Below, piece after piece: positions 23,751 to 32,210 of a stretch of DNA of 40,524 nucleotides. The stretch is from assembly GCA_937903005.1 (NCBI GenBank), contig CALFNR010000196.1, positions 1 to 40,524 on the forward strand, given 5' to 3'. How positions within the stretch are numbered: the first letter of the stretch is position 1; the number at the start of each line of letters is the position of its first letter. The notes under the pieces are model-generated. The model did no database searches. It saw only the letters and a list, made by a program, of their open reading frames with translations, and was not told the origin of the DNA. The position numbers were made by a program, and so were the translations under genes. This DNA is from Clostridium_AI sp002297865. GTDB taxonomy: Bacteria; Bacillota; Clostridia; Lachnospirales; Lachnospiraceae.

Positions 23751-23762
23751 ATCTGTTATGAT
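23735..23762 (+). promoter_or_regulatory. Promoter of bioY, embedded in the cotJC terminator
   Basis: TTGACA (23735-23740), 16-nt spacer, TATGAT (23757-23762), 33 bases before the start codon. No convincing BirA operator was seen. Confidence 0.6.
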
Positions 23763-23795
23763 TAAAGCAACAAGAAAAATAGGAAGGTACATAAT

Positions 23796-24347
23796 ATGAA
23801 TCAAACAATTCAGAAAACTAAAACATATGAAATGGCAGGAATTGCGGTAATGGCAGCACTTATGTGCATTTTGGGACCAATGTCTATTCCAATTGGAGTT
23901 GTGCCAATTTCATTTACCAATCTGGTCATTTATTTTGCAGTTTATCTATTAGGTGGAAAAAAAGGAACGGTCAGTTATCTCATTTATATGTTACTTGGTA
24001 TATGTGGGCTGCCTGTTTTTTCAGGATATTCTAGTGGAATAGCAAAATTAGCAGGACCAACAGGTGGATATTTAATCGGTTTCACTTTTATGGCATTGAT
24101 CACTGGAATTATTATAAAAAAGGCAAGATATCAATTGTTCGTAAGCGTGCTGGGAATGATTTTAGCAACATTGGTTGCATATTTGTTTGGAACAGTATGG
24201 TTTGTAATACAAGCAAAATGTACGGTTGCTTATGCTTTAGGAGTATGTGTATTCCCATTTTTAATCGGTGATTTTGTGAAAATTCTGCTTGCTGGGGTTA
24301 TTTGTCCAGTACTAAGAAAACAGTTAGCAAAGGCAGGGCTTCTCTAA
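23796..24347 (+). CDS. bioY: BioY-family biotin transporter S component
   Basis: 183 residues with about six membrane segments. The family signature is seen in AALMCILGPMSIPIGVVPIS, then GLPVFSGYSSGIAKLAGPTGGYLIGF, and the C-terminal FPFLIGDFVKILLA. BioY binds biotin and works with the shared ECF module, whose genes are not in this window. ATG 23796 follows AGGAAGG. It is monocistronic. The next 550 bases are non-coding and hold the manganese riboswitch and a structured block. Confidence 0.9.
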   Translation: MNQTIQKTKTYEMAGIAVMAALMCILGPMSIPIGVVPISFTNLVIYFAVYLLGGKKGTVSYLIYMLLGICGLPVFSGYSSGIAKLAGPTGGYLIGFTFMALITGIIIKKARYQLFVSVLGMILATLVAYLFGTVWFVIQAKCTVAYALGVCVFPFLIGDFVKILLAGVICPVLRKQLAKAGLL

Positions 24348-24428
24348 TGTGAAAACATTGATAACAAGTGCATTTGCAGATGCATATAATAGTATTAAAG
24401 TATAATTGATAAAATGAATCAATAATCG

Positions 24429-24458
24429 TTGACAGGTTTAAAAATGCTATGTTAAAAT
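24429..24458 (+). promoter_or_regulatory. Promoter of the mntP riboswitch transcript
   Basis: TTGACA (24429-24434), 18-nt spacer, TAAAAT (24453-24458). Confidence 0.65.
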
Positions 24459-24465
24459 AGTTACG

Positions 24466-24558
24466 TTCTACATGAGGGAGTAATTGGCGCGTTGCGTGGC
24501 AAGTCAACATACTGACCAGACGGTCTGGCTTGTCTTAAATAATGAGACTCATGTATGG
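24466..24558 (+). ncRNA. yybP-ykoY manganese riboswitch
   Basis: The conserved core is present in order: P1 left arm TACATGAG (24469-24476), the GGGAGTA element, the diagnostic AAGTCAACATAC (24501-24512), a hairpin CAGACGGTCTG, then ATGAGACT closing on CTCATGTA (24548-24555). These aptamers bind Mn2+ and turn on manganese exporters, and the downstream gene is mntP, which fits exactly. The downstream segment TACATGA can also pair with the P1 right arm, consistent with a switch. Confidence 0.92.
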
Positions 24559-24614
24559 CCTTTGTGCTGTACATGAATATATTTCCCATTAGAATGAATC
24601 GAAAAGAAAATATA

Positions 24615-24649
24615 AATCAGGTATAGCCATGGCATACCTGATTTTTTTT
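24615..24649 (+). terminator. Expression-platform terminator of the manganese riboswitch
   Basis: AATCAGGTAT (24615-24624) / ATACCTGATT (24634-24643) followed by an 8-T run. It lies about 60 nt after the aptamer and would stop transcription when Mn2+ is low. Confidence 0.85.
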
Positions 24650-24836
24650 ACCTTATAGGAAAGTCCTCTGCGAGTCCTTCCCTATAAGGTAAAAAAGCCC
24701 CTAAAAAGCAGGGGCTGGATGCACACGAGCGGGTAAGGAAGATTGTCGCTAAAAGACAGCGACACCTGCTCGGCGCGGCAAAGTGTGAGTTCCTTAAAAA
24801 AACTTAAGTCGCGAGGGTGTGAGGAACTTACACTTT
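24644..24836. other. Structured, GC-richer intergenic block between terminator and mntP
   Basis: Four consecutive inverted repeats fill about 190 bases. They are: TTTTTTACCTTATAGG (24644-24659) / CCTATAAGGTAAAAAA (24681-24696); AGCCCCT (24696-24702) / AGGGGCT (24710-24716); CGAGCGGGT (24726-24734) / ACCTGCTCG (24764-24772) enclosing TGTCGCT / AGCGACA; and AAAGTGTGAGTTCCT (24780-24794) / AGGAACTTACACTTT (24822-24836). The first uses the U-run of the riboswitch terminator. It has no ORF. It could be a dispersed palindromic repeat element or a structured RNA in the mntP leader. Confidence 0.6.
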
Positions 24837-24898
24837 GTTTTCCTTTGTAGGAATAGATTAAAATAAAATGAATAAGATGAATGTGAAAGGTGGAGACA

Positions 24899-25480
24899 AT
24901 GAGTTTTCAAGAAATATTTTTAATCGGTGTAGGACTTTCTATGGATGCATTTGCAGTAGCATTGTGTAAAGGACTTAATATGAAAAAAGTAAATTATGTG
25001 CATACTGTAATCATTGCATTATTCTTTGGCGGATTTCAGGCTGTGATGCCACTGCTAGGATGGTTCCTTGGCAAGAATTTTGAATCTTACATTAAAAGCG
25101 TCGATCACTGGATTGCATTTGCTTTGCTGGCTTATATTGGTGGGAAGATGGCATATGAAGCAATCAAAAGTGATGATGAGGAGGAAGAAACAAGTGCCAA
25201 AGGAGAAAAGCTGGATTTAAAAGAGTTAACGATTATGGCAATTGCTACTAGTATTGATGCATTGGCAGTAGGAATTACGTTTGCATTCCTGCAGGTATCC
25301 ATTGTAAGTTCAATTACCATTATCGGTATTACAACCTTTATGTTATCCATTATTGGAGTTATGATTGGAAACCGCTTTGGTATGAGATTTAAAAGTAAAG
25401 CGGAACTTGCAGGGGGAATTATTTTAGTACTAATAGGTCTTAAAATTCTATTAGAACATCTAGGAATTCTTGTTTTCTAA
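24899..25480 (+). CDS. mntP: Manganese efflux pump MntP
   Basis: 193 residues with six membrane segments in two related halves, each with the conserved Asp motif: GLSMDAFAVALCKGL near residue 13 and ATSIDALAVGITFAF near 118. A charged cytoplasmic loop (DDEEEETS) separates the halves. It exports Mn2+ and protects from manganese excess. The yybP-ykoY riboswitch upstream gives direct Mn2+ control. ATG 24899 follows AAAGG; GTG 24890 lies inside that site. Confidence 0.95.
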   Translation: MSFQEIFLIGVGLSMDAFAVALCKGLNMKKVNYVHTVIIALFFGGFQAVMPLLGWFLGKNFESYIKSVDHWIAFALLAYIGGKMAYEAIKSDDEEEETSAKGEKLDLKELTIMAIATSIDALAVGITFAFLQVSIVSSITIIGITTFMLSIIGVMIGNRFGMRFKSKAELAGGIILVLIGLKILLEHLGILVF

Positions 25481-25558
25481 ATTCTTTATTGGACATAATC
25501 CAAACAACCTGACATATAGTTATATAAGGCTAATATGTTAGGAGGTTTGGATTTTGTT

Positions 25559-27040
25559 ATGTCTAACCAATTAAAAAGAGTAATCGTTTCACTTATTGTG
25601 ATTGTGGCAGCCATATACACTTATCATAATGTGAGTAATATGGCAGATGACTCTTATCCAAAATATATTTTCCTTTTTATAGGTGATGGAATGGGGAGTG
25701 CGCAAATTCAGATGGTATCAGATTATCTGGGGACAATAGAACATCCAGATACAATAAAACCAGAAAAATTGTCCTTTCTAAAATTCCCATCAACAGGCCT
25801 GGCGACGAATTATGATATGATGTCATACATACCAGATTCAGCATCCTCAGGCTCTGCTATTGCGAGTGGTAAGAAGATTCCGACAGGCTCTATAAATTAT
25901 GCCAAAGATAAAACTTTTCAGACAATTGCGGAAAAGTTGTATCAAAAGAAACATTATAAGGTGGGAATCATATCTTCCGTTAATATCAATCACACGACAC
26001 CAGCCGATTTCTATGCTCATCAAGTAAGCAGAAAAAATGATTATGACATTGGAATTGAGTTAATAAAAAGCCAGTTTGATTTTTTTGCAGGAGGAGGCTT
26101 TCGTGGGGAATATGGAATAGATGGGACGAAAGAATCGCTAAATCAGTTAGTTAAGAAAGCAGGTTATTCCGTTTATGAAGTAGGAAATGAATCAATTTGT
26201 AAAGATAGAGGAAAAAGAAAACAGATTCTGTTGTCTAAAAAACAGGACAGCCAAGGAGCATTGCCTTATATAATGGATGATAAGGAACAGCTTGGGGCAT
26301 TAAAAGGTTTTGTGAAACAAGGAATTTCCTGTCTAAAAACCAACCATGAACAAGGTTTCTTCCTCATGGTAGAGGGTGGAAAAATAGACTGGGCATGTCA
26401 TCAGAACGACACTGCCACCTGTATACAAGAAATTTTGGGGCTCAATGAGGCAGTAGAGGAAGCCGTACAGTTTTATAATAAACATAAAAAAGAGACATTG
26501 ATACTTGTGACAGCAGATCATGAGACAGGAGGACTTTCTTTGGGATACTCAGCCACAGGGTATAGTTTATATCTGGAACACTTGAACAATCAGAAGATAT
26601 CCTATGAGCAGTTTTATAATCAGTATGTGACAAAATACAGAAAAGAAAACACAGATTTTCAAGAAGTTCTTTCTGATGTAGAAGAATTGTTTGGGATTAC
26701 AACAAATTCAAATAAGCAGCAGGAGTTAGGGATACATAGTGTTCTAACATACAGCCAACTAAAAGCATTAGAGGGTGCATATATAGAGACATTGCAGATT
26801 GGAACGCAGAAGCAAAGTCATATGACAGAGAAGGAATATACGATGCATGGCAAAAACGATCCATTTATCAGTCAGATTTTAAGAATATTAGCAAATAAAT
26901 CAGGAGTAAACTGGTCAACGAATGGACACTCCGGTGTATGTGTTCCAGTGTTTGCAATAGGCAACGGACAGGAATTATTTGATGGATATTATGATAATAC
27001 TGATATCTGTAAGAAATTAGAGAAACTTACTGGAATATAA
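25559..27040 (+). CDS. Alkaline phosphatase, membrane anchored
   Basis: About 493 residues. An N-terminal membrane anchor or signal sequence (KRVIVSLIVIVAAIYTY) is followed by the PhoA-family domain. Motifs are FLFIGDGMGSAQ (metal Asp), PDSASSGSAIASGKK with the nucleophilic Ser, NHTTPADFYAH, EGGKIDWACHQND, LVTADHETGG and NGHSGVCVPVFAIG, all metal or phosphate ligands of alkaline phosphatases. It releases phosphate outside the cell. The start is uncertain: TAGGAGG lies at 25538-25544, 14 bases before ATG 25559, while ATG 25535 precedes the site. No Pho-box was recognised. Confidence 0.9.
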   Translation: MSNQLKRVIVSLIVIVAAIYTYHNVSNMADDSYPKYIFLFIGDGMGSAQIQMVSDYLGTIEHPDTIKPEKLSFLKFPSTGLATNYDMMSYIPDSASSGSAIASGKKIPTGSINYAKDKTFQTIAEKLYQKKHYKVGIISSVNINHTTPADFYAHQVSRKNDYDIGIELIKSQFDFFAGGGFRGEYGIDGTKESLNQLVKKAGYSVYEVGNESICKDRGKRKQILLSKKQDSQGALPYIMDDKEQLGALKGFVKQGISCLKTNHEQGFFLMVEGGKIDWACHQNDTATCIQEILGLNEAVEEAVQFYNKHKKETLILVTADHETGGLSLGYSATGYSLYLEHLNNQKISYEQFYNQYVTKYRKENTDFQEVLSDVEELFGITTNSNKQQELGIHSVLTYSQLKALEGAYIETLQIGTQKQSHMTEKEYTMHGKNDPFISQILRILANKSGVNWSTNGHSGVCVPVFAIGNGQELFDGYYDNTDICKKLEKLTGI

Positions 27041-27045
27041 AAAAA

Positions 27046-27074
27046 GCCAGGGTGAAAGAAACGTTCACTCCGGC
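27046..27074 (-). terminator. Terminator between the convergent phosphatase gene and its neighbour
   Basis: GCCAGGGTGAA (27046-27056) / TTCACTCCGGC (27064-27074) with one mismatch. On the minus strand it runs into a T7 tract, so it mainly serves the leftward gene, but it may act both ways. Confidence 0.75.
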
Positions 27075-27082
27075 TTAGGTAG

Positions 27083-27616
27083 TTAAAGGCGTTCATAGTC
27101 ATAAGGAAGGAGCCTGTGGTAATAACAGTCGTTAAGGTTAAAACAATACATATATTCATCAATCGATTTGTCTTTGAAGGAAAATACATATTGAAATTCT
27201 TCATTGTTCACTTCTTCTATGAGATACTCTGAATCATAGCGCTCGAATACTTGCTTTACATCTAAAAGAGTAAACTTATGGGTTCTGGCAAGTTCAATAA
27301 TATCTTTTAGAAAAGGTTTGTTTTCGTATTGGCACATAATTTTTTCCACACCTTTACTGGTAACCGTAAATTGAAAACGTTGCTTTGCCAGCCTGATTAT
27401 AAGAAGTTCTTCTGGGGCATTCAGTTCTGTTAATAACTCTTCTAGAGCAGTCAGACATTCAGAAGCAGTCTGATAGCCAGAATCAAGCAAATAGTTAAGA
27501 AGCCCTAAGTCGTAATAAATACTGATGGATGTATTCCTTTCATAACCGATTTTGACAATGCCTTCGTAAATGGTAGAGTTAACGCTGTTTAATAATCTGC
27601 AAAATTTTTGGTTCAT
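27083..27616 (-). CDS. Uncharacterised 177-aa protein
   Basis: Soluble, acidic and mixed alpha/beta, beginning MNQKFCRLLNSVNSTIYEGI and ending YHRLLPYDYERL. Size and style fit the Lachnospiraceae-restricted DUF families first described from Eubacterium rectale (DUF3877 is a guess). No signal peptide, membrane segment or catalytic motif is evident. The start ATG 27616 is the first in the frame, since TGA lies 15 bases upstream, but no good ribosome site precedes it; AAAGGATGG is about 28 bases away. Expression may therefore be weak or the true start later. Confidence 0.55.
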   Translation of the reverse strand: MNQKFCRLLNSVNSTIYEGIVKIGYERNTSISIYYDLGLLNYLLDSGYQTASECLTALEELLTELNAPEELLIIRLAKQRFQFTVTSKGVEKIMCQYENKPFLKDIIELARTHKFTLLDVKQVFERYDSEYLIEEVNNEEFQYVFSFKDKSIDEYMYCFNLNDCYYHRLLPYDYERL

Positions 27617-27746
27617 TGTGTATAGTGGTCAAATGACCGTCCATCCTTTCTCTCTGTTTTATTCATTATTAGCATAAATGTATTAACATTTCAACTAGCA
27701 ATTATGGAAAACAGCTATATAATTTATAGAAATATAGAAAATAACA

Positions 27747-27775
27747 TTGTTAGTAAAGTGTGTTTGTTATATAAT
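27747..27775 (+). promoter_or_regulatory. Promoter of the chemoreceptor gene
   Basis: TTGTTA (27747-27752), 17-nt spacer, TATAAT (27770-27775), about 42 bases before the start. This is a sigma-A type promoter rather than a sigma-D motility promoter. Confidence 0.55.
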
Positions 27776-27817
27776 TATTATATGCATAAGAATATTTACT
27801 TATAAGGGGTGCTTATT

Positions 27818-29509
27818 ATGAAATTGAGTATGAAAGTAAAAGTGATAGCTGCAGTAGTCTTAATGATGGCTTTAACTTTGGGTATTAGCGTAATTAGCCA
27901 GTCGTCATTAATGGATGTAAGACAGACAACAGTTGCTGTGAAAAATGGAAGTGGCAGTCGTATCCTTGAAATTCAGAGTATTAATACACAATATGTGGAA
28001 ACACAAACCAATCTTCTTACTTTTTTCACTGCCAGTGATGAGGAAGAAAGGCAGGAAGTAAAAGAGGCACAAAAGGCAATCTTTCAACAGCTAATTAAGG
28101 TAATTGAGGCGTATAAGGACAGTGCGGCAGAAAAGGAAGACAGCAGCAATGCAGAAAAACTTTTAGATTTAGCAGACTCTTACAGTAATTATTTTGAAAG
28201 TTACTTGAAAGGAAACGTTGATGTTTCGGACGTGACGAAAGCAGGTGAAAAAGTTGGACTTCTGCTTAACGAAATGATTACTGAGAATGCAACTTCTAGT
28301 AATAGGCAGCAGACAAGTTTGATTCGGACAGCAGATAAGGCGACCCGTTCTATAAACATATGCAATGTAGTAGTACTACTTGTAGCAATTGCTATGGCAA
28401 TTAATTTAGTCTTTCTTATTGTCGTTCCAATTGAACGTGTAAAGAAACAGCTTGATACAATTATAAAGAAACTAAATCGCAATAAGTTCGATACCAATGA
28501 CCGCATTTACATAAAATCAAAAGATGAAATAGGAAACATGGTTGATAACATTAACCTGCTCATTGAAAAGATGGGAAATGTATTATTACTCATTAGTGAG
28601 GATTCTAACAAATTAATTAATAGCGTGAAAGTGGTATCTGGTAAGGTAACAGAGACGAATACATCAGTTGGTGATTCTTCAGCAGCTATGGAAGAGTTAG
28701 CGGCAAGCATGCAGGAAATAGCAGTTGCCACCCAGGAACTCACAGCCAATTCAGACGAAATCTACGGGCAAATGGTCAAAATTGCCGAGAATGCAAAAGA
28801 TGGTTCTGCATTTGCAAGTAAGCTAATGAAAGAAGCAAAGGCAAGCAGAAAGCAGGCAAATAACAGTAAGGCAGAAACCAAAGATGTGATGGAAGAAATC
28901 AGCAGTGACTTATTAAAATCAATTGCGAATAGCAGACAGGTAGATAAAATTGATGAACTGACAGAGGAAATTTTAAGTATTTCTGCCCAGACGAATCTTT
29001 TAGCATTGAATGCATCAATTGAAGCAGCAAGAGCTGGTGAAGCAGGAAAAGGATTCTCCGTTGTTGCGGACGAAATACGTGAGCTGGCAGACACAAGTAA
29101 AGAGACAGCCAATACCATTCAAGAAATCAGCAAGCTAGTTCAGAAGGCAGTACATAAATTATCCAGTGATTCTTCAAAGATGATTGAATTTATTGAAAAA
29201 ACAGTTATGGGTGATTATGATAACTTTGTGGAAATGGCTGCACATTATTATGATGGTGTTCATGATATTGATAAGATGTTTTGTGATTTTTCAAAAATGT
29301 CCACTGAGTTGCAAGAGACTATGCAGACTGTAGATCACTCCATTCACCTAATTGCAGACACCATTGAAGAAAGCTCAGGTACAATCAATTCCGTTGCAGA
29401 CAATGCATCGGATATGGTATCCGCGATGGAAGGGGTTACTGGAGAGATGAAAGTCAGTGAAGAAGTGTCGAAAGCACTTTTAGGAGAAGTAAAGAAATTC
29501 ATTAACTAA
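27818..29509 (+). CDS. Methyl-accepting chemotaxis protein
   Basis: 563 residues. Membrane segment 1 near 8-28, an extracytoplasmic helical sensor of about 150 residues, membrane segment 2 near 180-205, a HAMP domain, then a long cytoplasmic coiled coil with the signalling hairpin: ILSISAQTNLLALNASIEAA, then RAGEAGKGFSVVADEIRELA (about 385-425). It binds a small ligand outside and controls CheA through CheW. ATG 27818 follows AAGGGG. No other chemotaxis gene is in the window. The ligand is not predictable. Confidence 0.93.
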   Translation: MKLSMKVKVIAAVVLMMALTLGISVISQSSLMDVRQTTVAVKNGSGSRILEIQSINTQYVETQTNLLTFFTASDEEERQEVKEAQKAIFQQLIKVIEAYKDSAAEKEDSSNAEKLLDLADSYSNYFESYLKGNVDVSDVTKAGEKVGLLLNEMITENATSSNRQQTSLIRTADKATRSINICNVVVLLVAIAMAINLVFLIVVPIERVKKQLDTIIKKLNRNKFDTNDRIYIKSKDEIGNMVDNINLLIEKMGNVLLLISEDSNKLINSVKVVSGKVTETNTSVGDSSAAMEELAASMQEIAVATQELTANSDEIYGQMVKIAENAKDGSAFASKLMKEAKASRKQANNSKAETKDVMEEISSDLLKSIANSRQVDKIDELTEEILSISAQTNLLALNASIEAARAGEAGKGFSVVADEIRELADTSKETANTIQEISKLVQKAVHKLSSDSSKMIEFIEKTVMGDYDNFVEMAAHYYDGVHDIDKMFCDFSKMSTELQETMQTVDHSIHLIADTIEESSGTINSVADNASDMVSAMEGVTGEMKVSEEVSKALLGEVKKFIN

Positions 29510-29529
29510 TAGATATTAAAGAAAAGAAG

Positions 29530-29584
29530 AAAGCTGTCGATTCAGCACTTGTAAATACAGGTTATGAATCGTACAGCTTTTTTC
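29530..29584 (+). terminator. Intrinsic terminator after the chemoreceptor gene
   Basis: AAAGCTGT (29530-29537) / ACAGCTTT (29573-29580) with inner GATTCA / TGAATC pairing, followed by TTT. Confidence 0.75.
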
Positions 29585-29663
29585 CATTGACGGAAGCGAG
29601 AGTTCGTTTTATACTAATTCATAGTAAGTTGATATATAAACTATATTTTAGGAAGGTGATCGC

Positions 29664-30785
29664 ATGCTGTATTTTGATTATGCGGCAAACACGCCGGTTG
29701 ATGCAGAGGTATTATCTGCTTTTATAGACGAAACAAAAAATATTTATGGAAATGCGAATTCTCATCATCAATGTGGAAGAGAAGCCAATCAACACATGAT
29801 GGAAATGACAGAAGAGATTGCAAAGCTGCTTTCTGTAAAGCCTAATGAAATTATATACACATCTGGAGCAAGTGAGTCCAATAACCTTGCGATTAAAGGT
29901 GTGGCAAAGATAAATAGAAATCAAGGAAAACATATTGTTTCAACGTATCTGGAACATTCTTCTGTTAGTGCAGCATTAACAGCCCTACAAAACGAAGGAT
30001 ACGAGATTGATTTAGTGGATATAGAACGAGATGGACGAGTTGACTTAGAACATTTAGAGGAACTGATACGTAAGGATACCGTGTTAGTGTCTGTTTGCTA
30101 TGTAGACAGTGAACTAGGAGTTGTTCAGCCAATCAAAGAAATTGCAGAACTGGTAAAAAGGTCTCCAAACTGTAAGCTTCATGTAGATGCAACCCAAGCT
30201 ATAGGAAAAATTCCAGTTGACTTAGATGGCATAGATTTGTGTTCTTTTGCACCTCATAAATTTTTTGGCCTAAATGGTTGTGGAGTATTGGTCAGAAAAG
30301 AAGATACGATTATTGAGCCAATGATTCATGGTGGGGTGTCAACCACTATGTATCGTAGCGGAACCCCTTCGCCGGGCATGACAGCATCCATATTAATGGC
30401 ACTTAAAAAGGCATTAAAAGAACAGCCTAATCGTTATGAGCGTGTGAAAGCTTGTAATGAAAAAATTCGAAAGGCATTGGAAAAGTACCCACTGGTGCGA
30501 ATTAATAGTCCAGAAGATGCGATGCCATTCATTTTAAATGCGAGTGTGAAAGGAATTAAGGCAGGAGTATTTCAGGAAGCACTTGACAAACATGGAGTCT
30601 GTATTTCAACTAAGTCTGCATGTTCAGTGCCCAATACACCATCAAGGCCAGTATTTGCGGTGTCCAGAGATAAAAAGAACGCTATGTCATCCTGGAGGCT
30701 AAGTTTCAGCCACATGACAACAGAGGAAGAAGTAGAGCAGTTTTTAACGATTTTTGATACTTGCTATAATGAATTGACTAGTTAG
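29664..30785 (+). CDS. Cysteine desulfurase family protein (NifS/IscS-like)
   Basis: 373 residues, a class V PLP aminotransferase fold. It begins MLYFDYAANTPVD, has TSGASESNNLAIKG, an EHSS His stacking on PLP, the PLP Lys in APHKFFG (about Lys199), and the sulfur-accepting Cys in STKSACSVPN (about Cys320). It takes sulfur from cysteine to form a persulfide. The next gene is a TtcA-like tRNA sulfur transferase, 26 bases from its stop to the chosen ATG, and an Rrf2 regulator follows, so the sulfur is probably for tRNA thiolation. No IscU scaffold is adjacent. The start has AGGAAGGTG upstream. Confidence 0.9.
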   Translation: MLYFDYAANTPVDAEVLSAFIDETKNIYGNANSHHQCGREANQHMMEMTEEIAKLLSVKPNEIIYTSGASESNNLAIKGVAKINRNQGKHIVSTYLEHSSVSAALTALQNEGYEIDLVDIERDGRVDLEHLEELIRKDTVLVSVCYVDSELGVVQPIKEIAELVKRSPNCKLHVDATQAIGKIPVDLDGIDLCSFAPHKFFGLNGCGVLVRKEDTIIEPMIHGGVSTTMYRSGTPSPGMTASILMALKKALKEQPNRYERVKACNEKIRKALEKYPLVRINSPEDAMPFILNASVKGIKAGVFQEALDKHGVCISTKSACSVPNTPSRPVFAVSRDKKNAMSSWRLSFSHMTTEEEVEQFLTIFDTCYNELTS

Positions 30786-30811
30786 CAGGTAGTATGGTGA
30801 AGGAGATAGAA

Positions 30812-31645
30812 ATGGAAAAGTATTTAGAGATAGAACGTAGTTTAATTACCAAGTATAGAAAACCAATTTGGAGAAAGTTTGTAAAGGGAGTACAAGAGTA
30901 CGACTTAATCCAAGAAGGTGATAAAATTGCAGTGTGTATATCAGGTGGAAAAGATTCCATGTTGATGGCAAAACTGCTTCAGGAACTGCAAAGACATGGA
31001 AAATATAAGTTTGAGCTTGTGTTTCTTGTTATGAATCCTGGATATAATGAGATAAACAAACAAACGATTATAAACAACGCAAAACTTTTAAATATTCCGA
31101 TTACCATGTTTGAAACACAGATTTTTGATATTGTGGCAGAAGTAGATGAAAGTCCTTGTTATCTTTGTGCAAGAATGAGAAGAGGACACTTATACAAACA
31201 TGCCAAAGAGCTAGGATGCAATAAAATTGCCCTAGGACACCATTTCAACGATGTGGTAGAAACAGTGCTTATGGGAATGTTCTATGGAGGACAAGTGCAG
31301 ACGATGATGCCAAAACTTCATAGCAAGAATTTCGAAGGCATGGAATTAATCCGTCCGATGTATCTGATTGAAGAGGATGACATTATCGCATGGAAAACCT
31401 ATCATGAACTTACATTTATTCAGTGTGCATGCAGATTTACAGAAAACTGCAGCATCTGCGATAATGGCGGTGGTGGTTCGAAACGTCAGGAAATGAAAGT
31501 ATTAATTAAAAAGTTAAAGAAAAATAACCCGAACATTGATAAAAATATTTTTAGAAGTATGCATAATGTAAATTTAGATACGCTGATTGGGTATCATACC
31601 GCCACAGAGCAGTACAATTTCCTTGATACGTATCAAGAAAGATAG
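30812..31645 (+). CDS. TtcA-like tRNA 2-thiocytidine synthetase
   Basis: 277 residues. PP-loop SGGKDS at about 44-49 binds ATP and adenylates the tRNA base. CYLCARMRRG (Cys116/Cys119) is the conserved CxxC of TtcA, and ALGHHFNDVVET is a family signature. An extra Cys-rich segment, CACRFTENCSIC, at about 205-216 supplies further possible iron-sulfur ligands. Predicted to thiolate cytidine 32 of some tRNAs, with sulfur from the neighbouring desulfurase. ATG 30812 follows AAGGAG; the in-frame ATG 30794 lies upstream of that site. Confidence 0.85.
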   Translation: MEKYLEIERSLITKYRKPIWRKFVKGVQEYDLIQEGDKIAVCISGGKDSMLMAKLLQELQRHGKYKFELVFLVMNPGYNEINKQTIINNAKLLNIPITMFETQIFDIVAEVDESPCYLCARMRRGHLYKHAKELGCNKIALGHHFNDVVETVLMGMFYGGQVQTMMPKLHSKNFEGMELIRPMYLIEEDDIIAWKTYHELTFIQCACRFTENCSICDNGGGGSKRQEMKVLIKKLKKNNPNIDKNIFRSMHNVNLDTLIGYHTATEQYNFLDTYQER

Positions 31646-31659
31646 AAGGTGAACGTTAT

Positions 31660-32094
31660 ATGAAGGTATCTTCAAAAGGAAAATATGCAGTACGATTCAT
31701 GTTAGATCTAGCAGTAAATGACGTTGGTGAATACATTCCTTTAAAAGCAATTTCATCAAGACAGGAGCTGTCAGAAAAGTTTTTGGAACAGACCAGTTCT
31801 CTTTTATGTAAGGCAGGACTGGTCAAAAGTACTCGTGGCTCCAATGGCGGTTATAGGCTTGCCAAGAGACCAGAAAATTACACTATAGGAATGATTCTTC
31901 GTTTAACCGAAAGCACTCTTATGGAAGAATACGAAAGTAGAGAAGACCAGGTTTCCGGTTATACCAATGAAGCAACAGTCGATTTGATGTTTCAGATGAT
32001 GTCAGAGAAAATTACAGCATGCATGAATGAAATGACATTGCAGGATTTAGTAGAGATGTATCAGAATACAAGGTTTGATGATTATGTAATTTAG
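31660..32094 (+). CDS. Rrf2 family transcriptional regulator without cluster cysteines
   Basis: 144 residues. The N-terminal winged helix shows the Rrf2 signature: KVSSKGKYAVRFMLDLA, then ISSRQELSEKFLEQ and the GSNGGYRLAKRPENYTIG wing. The usual three-Cys segment that binds the iron-sulfur cluster in IscR and NsrR is missing; Cys in the effector region is limited to TACMNEM. It probably controls the desulfurase/TtcA-like operon, where it is the last gene, 14 bp downstream of ttcA. The signal it senses is unknown. Confidence 0.88.
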   Translation: MKVSSKGKYAVRFMLDLAVNDVGEYIPLKAISSRQELSEKFLEQTSSLLCKAGLVKSTRGSNGGYRLAKRPENYTIGMILRLTESTLMEEYESREDQVSGYTNEATVDLMFQMMSEKITACMNEMTLQDLVEMYQNTRFDDYVI

Positions 32095-32125
32095 AAAAAT
32101 CTTTCATTTAATTGGAAATGAGGAA

Positions 32126-32154
32126 TTGCGAAATGGCTAAAAAAACAGTATACT
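32126..32154 (+). promoter_or_regulatory. Promoter of the AI-2E family gene
   Basis: TTGCGA (32126-32131), 17-nt spacer, TATACT (32149-32154), 56 bases before the start. Confidence 0.5.
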
Positions 32155-32210
32155 TATACTATTATGGTTCGAATCAATGTGAAAATCCGAGTTTTTAGAT
32201 GGAGGAGATT

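Noticed and set aside
23741..23795. BirA operator upstream of bioY (CTTGTT...AACAAG)
   Set aside because: Only the outer 6 bases are symmetrical and the inner half-sites do not match the usual operator.
32133..32198. 21-codon frame with a weak ribosome site just before the AI-2E family gene
   Set aside because: It overlaps the best promoter for that gene (-10 at 32149-32154), so it would mostly not be transcribed from it, and its sequence resembles nothing.
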